NCBI GenBank assembly: GCA_011042755.1
Contig: DRBY01000143.1
Coordinates: forward strand, 1 to 5,249
Source: Thermoproteota archaeon
GTDB taxonomy: Archaea; Thermoproteota; Korarchaeia; Korarchaeales; Korarchaeaceae
Reading direction: 5' to 3'
Length of the DNA stretch: 5,249 nt
Below, piece by piece: positions 1-5,249 of the stretch. The position numbers were made by a program, and so were the translations under genes. The notes below the pieces were generated by a model, which saw only the letters and a program-made list of their open reading frames with translations, was not told the DNA's origin and ran no database searches. Every line of letters starts with the position of its first letter. The stretch's first letter is position 1.

Positions 1-147
1 AGATGAGACCTCTCCTCCAATGAGGCTCTCTAAGGCCGCTGCAAACTGCCCGCCCAGGCCCCTCGTCCTAACCGAGGTGGCGTGAACCAGCCCCAACACC
101 TTCACCACTCTGTAGCCTGGCACAGTCGGCGTGGTGACCACCAGCAT
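1..147 (-). CDS. YbjQ/UPF0145 family protein, N-terminal part (cut by window edge)
   Basis: The first 49 codons of a minus-strand gene run off the left edge in an open frame. The translation begins MLVVTTPTVPGYRVVKVLGL and continues through an LESLIGGEVSS segment near residues 39-49. This matches the YbjQ/UPF0145 (DUF74) pattern: an N-terminal TTPT-x-x-GY/x-I/V motif, then a central I/V-GG-x motif. Members are usually about 105 residues, so roughly half is visible. The family forms small oligomeric proteins, often labelled 'heavy-metal-binding domain', but their cellular role is not established. The ATG lies 5 nt after the stop of the upstream propeller gene, so the two are probably co-transcribed. 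Only a weak SD-like GTGAG (163..159) precedes it, which suggests translational coupling. The GxN-type segment after the GLV part of bacterial members is replaced here by ATSVRTRGLG, as I recall from archaeal members. Family assignment is confident; function is unknown. Confidence 0.85.
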   Translation of the reverse strand, partial: MLVVTTPTVPGYRVVKVLGLVHATSVRTRGLGGQFAAALESLIGGEVSS

Positions 148-152
148 GCCAC

Positions 153-2153
153 TCAGCTCTCACTAGAGCGGGATCTAGCCCTAGATAAAATCGCGACGAC
201 TAGGAGGAGTACCGCTCCCGCGACAGCCGCGGCGAGCCACGTAGGTATGGTAGACACCTCCTCAACCTGCTCTGCCAACGTAAAGCCACTGTATGAGGCT
301 CTTACTAGGAGTGTGTGCTTGCCCGACGGCAGGGTCAACGTGATCTCTCGCGACTCCCCCTCCCTGAGGGACGGGTTCTCTCGATATGCCAGAGCGGAGT
401 CGGCCCACGCCTCCAGCGTGACATTCAGCACCAAGGGGTAGGGGTTCTCCACCGCGACCTGGACCTCGGCAGACCCCAGCTTAACCCCTGAAGGCGCCTC
501 TATCCTGAGGGGAACTGAGGGGCCTATCACGGACACGCTGAGGCTGTCTTCTGCCAAGACGGCCCCGGTTGGGTCCACGACCTTTGCCCCCAAGGCATGG
601 ACGCCCGGGTCCAGCGGCAGAGAGAGGTTAGCGTAAGTAACACCAGGCGAGAGGTTGATCGGCAGCTCGGCGACCTCGAGCCCTTGGTCGAGGATCACTA
701 GGCGTGCTGGCAGCGTCATGGGGTTCGTGTTTGAGATCGCCGCTACGAGATCCACCGGACTCCCGGGCGAGTGCGTGGCCCAGACTGTGATCTCAAGGGG
801 CTCTATTGACGTCACCTTAGTAGATGCTCTGGAGACTCCACCGGGCGACTCGCACTCCAAGTCTACCGCGTGCCGTCCTGGAGGTACCTCAATGGTCAGG
901 TTCAAGCGGGTCTTCCCCGGCGGGAGGAGGAGGTTCACATCCTCCGCGAGGTTCCCGTCTACTGACACCTTCAGCGTAGCCTCGACTGAGACGGGGGCCA
1001 GGTTTTCTAGCGAGAGGCTGAGCTCAGCCCGTCCCCCGAATACGGTGACGCTCTGAGGTACTTGGATCTCTATCGGGGACGTCAGGAAAACGGCTGCGCC
1101 AAAGAGCCCTCCCACGGCTATGGCTCCACCCGTTGGGCTCCACGCTACCGCCGTCGCCCTGCTTGGCAGCAGACCGGTTGACCACAGCACGGCCCCCTCT
1201 GGCGAGACCAGTACTAGCCACCTGTATGCGAGAATCGCGAGTCTGTCCCCTCTACTGTTCCAACGCACCTCCACAATGGGTTTGCCGTAATCTGGAGTAG
1301 ACCAGACCTCCTGCCCGCTTGAATTTAACACAGTGACCCTGCCGCCATAGGCGGCAGCTATCCCTCCGTGAGACCAGTCAAGCGAGGCTACTGGGGGGCC
1401 TAACAAGCCGGACCTCCACAGCTCTCGCCCGTCAGAAGTGTAGCACACTACCACAGAGCTTCCGAGTCCAGCGACTACCTGCGACGAATCAGGAGACCAC
1501 GAGAGTGATAAGAGGGCATCTCCGTAGGTAAGCGCCAGACCTGCCCGCGCGGTCCAGACCTGTTTTCCCTCCTTGGAAAACACCATGATCCTGCCATTGT
1601 CGAGCCCTACTGCGAGTAGATCACTGCTAGGGGACCACCTCAGCGAAGAGACTCCTGACTCGAGTTCTGCCATCGTTTTTACGCCTCCGCCGCTTGTAAT
1701 CAGCGCGAGTAAGCCAGTCTCACCCTTTGGAGCCAGCTTCAGCGTCCCAACGGCGAGCAGTTCGCAGTCCGGGGACCACTGCACGAGGCCCTCATCCACC
1801 ACATCCTTGAGGTCCACTCTGGCGAGCTCCTCCCCGCTATCGCTGAGTATCAAAATGGAGCGCTGTGTCACGACTCCAATTCTCCCGAGAGTGCACCAAT
1901 CTACGTCAAGCGGACTGGAAATCTCCAGAAGTAACTCAACGTCTCCGGAGGACGAGTTCAAGAGTACTACTCCCTCGTCGGTTATGGCCGCTATCAACCT
2001 ACCGTCAGGAGACCAGCTCAAATCGCGGATGGCTCCTAAGTCACGGGTCATCCACACAATAGCACCTTCAGAAGCAGCCTCCCCGAATGCCCAGGAAACG
2101 GAAAAGCTGAGTAGGACGAATAGGATGACACCAACTAACTTCATCCTATCCAT
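153..2153 (-). CDS. Secreted WD40-like beta-propeller protein with Ig-like stalk and C-terminal membrane anchor
   Basis: This 666-residue protein has an N-terminal signal sequence (hydrophobic about residues 5-22, with AFGEAASEG as a possible cleavage region). A repeat region (about 30-358) carries eight 'x-W-S-P-D/S-G'-type turns, with tryptophans at 47, 86, 126, 173, 219, 260, 298 and 338, spaced 38-47 residues. This is the signature of a seven- or eight-bladed WD40-like propeller. Three similar beta-rich segments follow (about 360-450, 451-545, 546-634) with ENLAPV, NTNPMT and ENPYPL turns, resembling CARDB/Ig-like stalk modules. A transmembrane helix (about 637-657) and a basic tail RARSRSSES end the protein. 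The propeller should therefore sit outside the cell on a stalk. Its ligand or enzyme partner is not recognisable, and no catalytic motif is seen. The start at 2153 has GAGG 4 nt upstream; a second ATG at 2144 (MKLVGV) is a possible alternative. A YbjQ-family gene follows 5 nt later. Topology is fairly sure; function is open. Confidence 0.85.
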   Translation of the reverse strand: MDRMKLVGVILFVLLSFSVSWAFGEAASEGAIVWMTRDLGAIRDLSWSPDGRLIAAITDEGVVLLNSSSGDVELLLEISSPLDVDWCTLGRIGVVTQRSILILSDSGEELARVDLKDVVDEGLVQWSPDCELLAVGTLKLAPKGETGLLALITSGGGVKTMAELESGVSSLRWSPSSDLLAVGLDNGRIMVFSKEGKQVWTARAGLALTYGDALLSLSWSPDSSQVVAGLGSSVVVCYTSDGRELWRSGLLGPPVASLDWSHGGIAAAYGGRVTVLNSSGQEVWSTPDYGKPIVEVRWNSRGDRLAILAYRWLVLVSPEGAVLWSTGLLPSRATAVAWSPTGGAIAVGGLFGAAVFLTSPIEIQVPQSVTVFGGRAELSLSLENLAPVSVEATLKVSVDGNLAEDVNLLLPPGKTRLNLTIEVPPGRHAVDLECESPGGVSRASTKVTSIEPLEITVWATHSPGSPVDLVAAISNTNPMTLPARLVILDQGLEVAELPINLSPGVTYANLSLPLDPGVHALGAKVVDPTGAVLAEDSLSVSVIGPSVPLRIEAPSGVKLGSAEVQVAVENPYPLVLNVTLEAWADSALAYRENPSLREGESREITLTLPSGKHTLLVRASYSGFTLAEQVEEVSTIPTWLAAAVAGAVLLLVVAILSRARSRSSES

Positions 2154-2157
2154 CCAG

Positions 2158-2161
2158 CCTC
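2158..2161 (-). promoter_or_regulatory. Candidate ribosome binding site of the propeller gene
   Basis: GAGG on the minus strand lies 4 nt before the ATG at 2153 and 13 nt before the in-frame ATG at 2144. The short spacing to the first ATG is slightly tight, and that to the second is long, so the site favours the first start without excluding the second. Confidence 0.45.
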
Positions 2162-2184
2162 ATGATGATTATTCGGGCGTTTTC

Positions 2185-2194
2185 GATTATATTC
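2185..2194 (-). promoter_or_regulatory. TATA-box candidate for the propeller/YbjQ operon
   Basis: On the minus strand the sequence GAATATAATC is preceded by a purine-rich AGTAAAAGAAA stretch that could serve as a BRE. It stands out as the most AT-rich spot in the 193-nt gap. With the usual archaeal distance of about 25 nt from TATA centre to start, transcription would begin near 2162-2166. That gives a leader of roughly 10 nt that still includes the GAGG at 2161-2158. Promoter position is inferred from spacing only. Confidence 0.55.
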
Positions 2195-2274
2195 TTTCTT
2201 TTACTCCATTTTGGTCTGCTCTAATGAGGTAGATACGGAAATGAGCCCTTAAGCAGCTATAGACAACGGGGAGC

Positions 2275-2287
2275 ACGGCATTGCCGT
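2275..2287. repeat. 13-nt palindrome in the gap between livF and the propeller gene
   Basis: ACGGCA-T-TGCCGT is a perfect inverted repeat with 6-bp arms and a single central base. It lies 60 nt after the livF stop (minus strand) and about 80 nt upstream of the propeller TATA candidate. It could be part of a livF transcript end or a binding site for a dimeric regulator. No T-run follows on the minus strand, so it is not called a terminator. The rest of the gap shows no gene beyond a 22-codon frame without supporting signals. Confidence 0.4.
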
Positions 2288-2346
2288 CAGAACCCCAAGA
2301 ACTTCTAACCCATACATGAATATAACGAGGATTGGGTTCATGAGGG

Positions 2347-3045
2347 TCAGAGCCCAAGATAGGCAGTCTTAACGTGTTCGTTCTCCAGCAGCTCTCTGCC
2401 AGTTCCCTCGAGGACTATCCTTCCCGTCTCTATCACGTACCCTCTGTCGGCTATGGATAGCGCCTGCTGCACGTTCTGCTCGACCAGCAGGACTGTGACC
2501 CCCTCATCCCTTATCTGATTGACAGCCCTGAGGACTTCCTGAACTATCTTAGGAGCCAGTCCTAAGCTGGGCTCGTCGAGCATGAGGAGCCTCGGGGAAG
2601 ACATCAGCCCTCTGGCGATAGCGAGCATCTGTTGCTCTCCGCCGCTGAGAGTTCCCGCCAGCTGGTTCCTCCTCTCCTTAAGTATCGGGAACAGGGAGTA
2701 CACCGTCTCCAGCCTGTCGCTGACGTCGCCGCTGACCAGGTAGGCCCCCATTCTCAGGTTCTCGTAGACGGTCATCTTGGGGAAGAGTCTCCTGCCCTCG
2801 GGAACCAAGCTTATGCCCAGCCTCACGACCTCGTGCGGCGGCTTGCCCGTTATCTCGACGCCGTCGAACGCGATCTTACCTGACTTGGGCTTTAAGAGCC
2901 CAGAGATTGTCTTTAGCGTGGTAGTCTTGCCGGCGCCGTTCGATCCAAGCAGCGCCACGATCTCGCCCTTCTCAACTCTTAGGGAGACGCCCCAGAGAAC
3001 TTGGACATCCCCGTACCCAGCCTCTAAGTTCTCAACTGATAGCAT
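2347..3045 (-). CDS. livF: Branched-chain amino-acid-type ABC transporter, ATP-binding protein LivF
   Basis: This is one of the two cytoplasmic ATPases that drive a LivFGHMK-type (HAAT) importer. The 232-residue protein, counted from the ATG at 3045, has all expected parts: Walker A GSNGAGKT (34-41), the LivF-type VPEGRRLFP segment (about 81-89) in place of a classical Q-loop glutamine, signature LSGGEQQ (133-139), Walker B LLMLDEP with catalytic Glu158, and the switch region VEQNV where the usual His is Gln, as is normal for LivF. The C-terminus AYLGL is also typical. An in-frame GTG at 3054 would add three residues (MTP). The ATG is preferred because AGGTGA sits 5 nt before it and because LivF proteins usually begin ML-x-V-x-NL-x-x-GYG. 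The gene overlaps the end of livG by 14 nt, implying co-translation. The ligand cannot be told from the ATPase: amino acids are the default, but urea, amides or aromatic acids are possible in this family. Confidence 0.93.
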   Translation of the reverse strand: MLSVENLEAGYGDVQVLWGVSLRVEKGEIVALLGSNGAGKTTTLKTISGLLKPKSGKIAFDGVEITGKPPHEVVRLGISLVPEGRRLFPKMTVYENLRMGAYLVSGDVSDRLETVYSLFPILKERRNQLAGTLSGGEQQMLAIARGLMSSPRLLMLDEPSLGLAPKIVQEVLRAVNQIRDEGVTVLLVEQNVQQALSIADRGYVIETGRIVLEGTGRELLENEHVKTAYLGL

Positions 3046-3832
3046 TGGAGTCACCTAGGTAGGCCTCTATCACTCTTGGGTCCCTGGAGATCTCCTCGGG
3101 AGTTCCCTCGGCGATCTTCTCGCCGTGGTGCAGGACCGCGACCCTGTCGCTGAAGTTCATGATCGCCTTCATCACGTGCTCGATCATGACTATGGTGAGG
3201 TCGCGCTCTTCCTTCACCTGTCTGAGCATTCCCAGCTCCCACTCAATCTCAGCTGGCGAGAGTCCGGCCATGACCTCGTCTAGGAGGAGTATCCTCGGGT
3301 TGACGGCCAGCGCCCTGGCTAGTTCGAGTCTCTTCCTCTCCACCACGGTTAGGCTGTGGCCGGGCTGGTCCTTCTTCTCTCTGAGGCCCACGATCTCCAG
3401 TATCCGGACTGCCTCGTGCTTCAGGTCAGAAAGCCCGCGCCTCACTCTGCCGCTGACCCGCCCTGAGAACAGGAGTCCGATCAGCACGTTCTCTAGGACG
3501 CTGAGGCCCTCAAATGGCTTCGTTATCTGGAAAGTCCTCGCGACGCCGAGCCTGCTGAGGATGTGCGGCTTCTTCCCAGTGACATCCCTGCCGAAGATCA
3601 GGACCCTCCCCCTGTCTGGAGGCAGGAACCCAGTCATCACGTTGAACAGGGTGGTCTTCCCTGCCCCGTTTGGGCCTATGATTCCTAGCACTTCTCTAGG
3701 GTGGACCTCTAGCGTGACCCCCCTCAGGGCTTGCAGTCCGCCGAACCTCTTCCACACGTCTTCGACCTTCAGCACAGAGCCGTCGTAACCGTCAGGCGAT
3801 CCTACCAGCGCTACGATTCCTCCCCGTCCCAT
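3032..3832 (-). CDS. livG: Branched-chain amino-acid-type ABC transporter, ATP-binding protein LivG
   Basis: This is the second cytoplasmic ATPase of the importer. Counted from the ATG at 3832 it has 266 residues, with the LKVEDVWKRFGGLQAL start of the ABC fold at about 21-36, Walker A GPNGAGKT (53-60), Q-loop TFQ (Gln102), Walker B ILLLDEVMAGL with Glu186, and switch His219 in MIEHV. The signature helix reads SLTVVERKRLELARAL (about 160-175), so the canonical LSGGQ glycines are absent; related LivG-type ATPases vary here too. Starts are ambiguous. The frame opens with a TTG at 3856, and ATGs follow at 3838 and 3832. The last has GGAGG 7 nt upstream and is preferred. It leaves about 20 residues before the usual LivG start, and a GTG at 3775 would remove them but lacks an SD. 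The gene lies upstream of livF and overlaps it by 14 nt. The permease genes that usually precede livG are absent. Confidence 0.92.
   Translation of the reverse strand: MGRGGIVALVGSPDGYDGSVLKVEDVWKRFGGLQALRGVTLEVHPREVLGIIGPNGAGKTTLFNVMTGFLPPDRGRVLIFGRDVTGKKPHILSRLGVARTFQITKPFEGLSVLENVLIGLLFSGRVSGRVRRGLSDLKHEAVRILEIVGLREKKDQPGHSLTVVERKRLELARALAVNPRILLLDEVMAGLSPAEIEWELGMLRQVKEERDLTIVMIEHVMKAIMNFSDRVAVLHHGEKIAEGTPEEISRDPRVIEAYLGDSNAIS
3051..3056 (-). promoter_or_regulatory. Ribosome binding site deciding the livF start
   Basis: AGGTGA on the minus strand matches the archaeal 16S anti-SD (complement of ATCACCTCC). It lies 5 nt before the ATG at 3045. It is located inside the 3' end of livG and overlaps the alternative GTG at 3054, so it supports the ATG and argues against the GTG. 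Confidence 0.7.
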
Positions 3833-3839
3833 TCGCATC

Positions 3840-3844
3840 CCTCC
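3840..3844 (-). promoter_or_regulatory. Ribosome binding site of livG
   Basis: GGAGG on the minus strand is 7 nt before the ATG at 3832 and only 1 nt before the ATG at 3838. It therefore selects 3832 as the start and makes the longer TTG frame from 3856 unlikely. Confidence 0.7.
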
Positions 3845-3887
3845 GAGGTTATTCAATCAACTCAATCGCTGGGTTTGGCGTCGCGAG

Positions 3888-3896
3888 CACTATAGC
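3888..3896 (-). promoter_or_regulatory. Weak TATA-box candidate for livG-livF
   Basis: Minus-strand GCTATAGTG is the best AT-rich hexamer (CTATAG at 3890-3895) at a suitable distance. Transcription starting about 25 nt downstream (near 3868) would give a leader of roughly 36 nt before 3832. It abuts the tandem 19-bp repeat, which would then lie just upstream of the box. The match to a BRE/TATA pair is poor, and another start site cannot be excluded. Confidence 0.25.
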
Positions 3897-3932
3897 TCCC
3901 ACTGGTCTCCATAGATCCCACAGGTCTCGATA
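3895..3932. repeat. Tandem 19-bp direct repeat in the livG/livK divergent region
   Basis: Two adjacent 19-nt copies, 3895-3913 and 3914-3932, agree at 16 of 19 positions. They share the pattern G-x-TCCCAC-x-GGTCTC-x-ATA, and the preceding ATA at 3892-3894 extends the match. No third copy is visible on either side. The location between two divergent transporter promoters suggests paired binding sites for a regulator. A simple replication-slippage duplication is the alternative. Confidence 0.6.
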
Positions 3933-3960
3933 TCCGTCGATCAGTTCGGCGACTATGATC

Positions 3961-3973
3961 GAACCCTTTAAGA
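3961..3973 (+). promoter_or_regulatory. BRE/TATA promoter candidate of the livK-like gene
   Basis: The plus strand reads GAACCC followed by TTTAAGA (3967-3973), resembling an archaeal BRE plus TATA box. A start about 25 nt downstream would fall near 3993-3999, leaving a leader of about 20-25 nt that contains the SD at 4006-4010. Spacing to the gene is good; the assignment rests on pattern only. Confidence 0.5.
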
Positions 3974-3980
3974 TTTGCTT

Positions 3981-4001
3981 AGGGGTGATGGGGTCACCTC
4001 T
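3981..4001. repeat. Inverted repeat at the predicted livK-like transcription start (possible operator)
   Basis: AGGGGTGA (3981-3988) and TCACCTCT (3994-4001) are complementary over 8 bp with one G-T mismatch and a 5-nt TGGGG spacer. The repeat lies between the TATA candidate and the SD and covers the predicted start site. A dimeric repressor bound there would block transcription. Because only its right part would be transcribed, an RNA hairpin role is less likely. Confidence 0.5.
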
Positions 4002-4005
4002 CGTT

Positions 4006-4015
4006 GGAGGCGATC
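4006..4015 (+). promoter_or_regulatory. Strong ribosome binding site of the livK-like gene
   Basis: GGAGGCGATC differs at one base from the full complement of the archaeal 16S 3' end (GGAGGTGATC). The GGAGG core ends 8 nt before the ATG at 4019. An in-frame TGA immediately precedes that ATG, so the start is fixed. Confidence 0.75.
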
Positions 4016-4018
4016 TGA

Positions 4019-5233
4019 ATGGACTGGAAACCTGTCTTAGCGGTAGTGGCCATACTAATCATAGCGGGTGGGGCCTACCTGGCCCTGTCGAAGAGGGAGA
4101 AGGGGCCCGAGAGTATACGGATCGGGGTAGTGCTCCCGCTCTCCACGGCATCCTTCGCCTCTGCGGGGCAGGAGTGCTACAGGGGCATGCAGATGGCCGT
4201 AGAGGAGATCAACGCGCAGGGCGGAGTTCTCGGCAAGCCTCTGGTGCTCGTCGTGAAAGACGACAAGGGAGACCCCAACACAGCTATAACTGTGGCGACA
4301 GACCTGATAACAAGCGAGAAGGTGCCCATCATAGTGGGCTTCTACTCCTCCACCGTGACCTACGCCACGATGAACGCGATCAAGCAGTACGAGCCCATAG
4401 TGTTCGTTATGGGAGCCTCGTCCGTGAAGGTGGAGAGCCTCGTGGGCCAGGAGCGCTGGTTCTTCCACATGCACCCGTGGGACTACCACAGGCAGGGGAC
4501 CGTGATCGACTACTTCCTCAACTACGTGAATCCAATGCCCAAGAAGATCTTCGTGGCCTACGAGGACGGAGTGTACGGCTCCACGAGCTTCAGCTACTTC
4601 GTCAACCTGAGCAGGGATGTGGGCGCCCCCTGGGACATTAAGGGCGAGCCCTTCAAGTCCGGTAGCTCGGACTTCTCCGCCATCGTTCTCAAGGCCAAGG
4701 ACTACGACCCCGACGTCTTCTACATAGTGGGCTACCCAGCCGACTACCCCGTGTTCTTCAGGAACGCCAAGGAGAACGACTTCAACCCCAAGCTGATCTT
4801 CATAGTCGCTCCGGAGTTCCCAGAGTACCCCAAGGACATAGGCGACTACGTGGCTGGCGTTGACGTCTGGAGCCCCTACCTCGAGATACCCCAAGCGCAG
4901 GACTTCGTCCAGAAGTTCCAGGCGGAGTACGGCAGGCTTCCGGAGTACTGGGCTCCCTTCTGCTACACGGCCATCAAGATGGTGGCGCAGGGCATAGAGA
5001 AGGCGGGCAGCCTAGAGAGGGAGGCGCTGATCTCCGGGCTGGAGCAGGTCCAGATGGACTCTCCGCTGGGCCCGGTCAGCTTCAAGCAGACTGGGAACAC
5101 CCTCCACCAGGTCGTGGACAAGCTCTACGTGGTGCAGTGGCAGGGCGGCACTGTAGTCATACTCTACCCCGAGGAGTTCAAGACTGGTGAGTTGATCTAC
5201 CCAGTCCCGCCGTGGAGCGAGAGGGGCGGCTGA
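4019..5233 (+). CDS. livK: Branched-chain amino-acid-type ABC transporter substrate-binding protein (LivK-like, type I periplasmic-binding fold)
   Basis: This 404-residue extracytoplasmic receptor would capture ligand for the importer. An N-terminal hydrophobic helix (about 5-23) is followed by KREKG and has no lipobox cysteine, so it probably stays as an uncleaved membrane anchor. The Peripla_BP_6/LivK domain runs from IRIGVVLPLS (about 33-42). It includes GQECYRGMQMAVEEINAQGG (50-69), the DDKGDPNTA segment (81-89), IIVGFYSSTVT (104-114), which lines the ligand site in relatives, and a hinge-side YEDGVYGSTSF (181-191). C53 and C315 are the only cysteines. The ligand is not predictable from these motifs. 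The start is fixed by an in-frame TGA directly before the ATG and by a strong SD. Third codon positions are strongly G/C biased, more than in the propeller gene, as in a well-expressed gene. It is divergent from livG-livF and shares the same control region. Downstream permease genes would lie beyond the window. Confidence 0.92.
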   Translation: MDWKPVLAVVAILIIAGGAYLALSKREKGPESIRIGVVLPLSTASFASAGQECYRGMQMAVEEINAQGGVLGKPLVLVVKDDKGDPNTAITVATDLITSEKVPIIVGFYSSTVTYATMNAIKQYEPIVFVMGASSVKVESLVGQERWFFHMHPWDYHRQGTVIDYFLNYVNPMPKKIFVAYEDGVYGSTSFSYFVNLSRDVGAPWDIKGEPFKSGSSDFSAIVLKAKDYDPDVFYIVGYPADYPVFFRNAKENDFNPKLIFIVAPEFPEYPKDIGDYVAGVDVWSPYLEIPQAQDFVQKFQAEYGRLPEYWAPFCYTAIKMVAQGIEKAGSLEREALISGLEQVQMDSPLGPVSFKQTGNTLHQVVDKLYVVQWQGGTVVILYPEEFKTGELIYPVPPWSERGG

Positions 5234-5249
5234 GCCCCTCCAACCGTAT

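Noticed and set aside
1573..2232. Plus-strand frames opposite the propeller gene (for example 1573-2232, 655-1056, 82-441)
   Set aside because: These are Ser/Thr/Pro-rich shadow translations without domain motifs. The opposite strand holds a clear signal peptide, repeats and an anchor.
2249..2317. 22-codon minus-strand frame between livF and the propeller gene
   Set aside because: It has no SD, no recognisable motif, and a length expected by chance.
2290..2339. Possible livF terminator hairpin (GAACCCCAA with TTGGGTTC)
   Set aside because: The stem has a bulge, the loop is 33 nt, and no T-run follows on the minus strand, so a terminator cannot be supported.
3955..4641. Plus-strand 228-codon frame overlapping the livK-like start
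   Set aside because: It is an alternative frame of the binding protein, with low-complexity Gly/Arg-rich translation and no homology pattern. Its ATG lies in the promoter region.
4055..4894. Long minus-strand open frame (279 codons) opposite the livK-like gene
   Set aside because: Its translation is a His/Val/Glu-rich sequence typical of the antisense of a strongly G/C-ending gene, with no family motifs. The plus-strand LivK-like reading is convincing.

Overview
The window looks archaeal, most likely from a GC-rich thermophile. Arginine is mostly AGG/AGA and isoleucine is often ATA. Start sites carry Shine-Dalgarno (SD) sequences of the GGAGG/AGGTGA type. The promoter candidates are TATA/BRE-like rather than -35/-10, and both surface proteins use uncleaved or C-terminal membrane anchors typical of archaea. 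A TACK-group archaeon (Thermoproteota or Korarchaeota) is a reasonable guess, but the sequence alone does not settle it.

From left to right, four complete genes and one partial gene fill the window. A minus-strand pair occupies the left: the start of a YbjQ/UPF0145-family gene, cut by the left edge (1-147), lies 5 nt downstream of a large secreted beta-propeller protein with a C-terminal membrane anchor (153-2153). A 193-nt gap (2154-2346) holds the propeller gene's TATA-like promoter and a small palindrome. Next, also on the minus strand, come the two ATPases of a branched-chain amino-acid-type (HAAT family) ABC importer, livF (2347-3045) and livG (3032-3832), overlapping by 14 nt. The solute-binding protein of the same kind of importer (livK-like, 4019-5233) is divergent on the plus strand and ends 16 nt before the right edge. 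No livH or livM permease gene is present, so the permeases must lie outside the window, most simply just downstream of the livK-like gene.

The binding protein would capture ligand outside the membrane, and LivG/LivF would power its import through the unseen permeases. The 186-nt divergent region between livG and the livK-like gene is the densest regulatory stretch. It holds a tandem 19-bp repeat, a good TATA/BRE candidate, an 8-bp-arm inverted repeat at the predicted livK transcription start, and a near-perfect SD. The propeller/YbjQ pair has no evident functional link to the importer. No tRNA, rRNA, CRISPR array, insertion sequence or clearly novel multi-gene system was seen. The least ordinary items are the propeller surface protein and the structured divergent promoter region.
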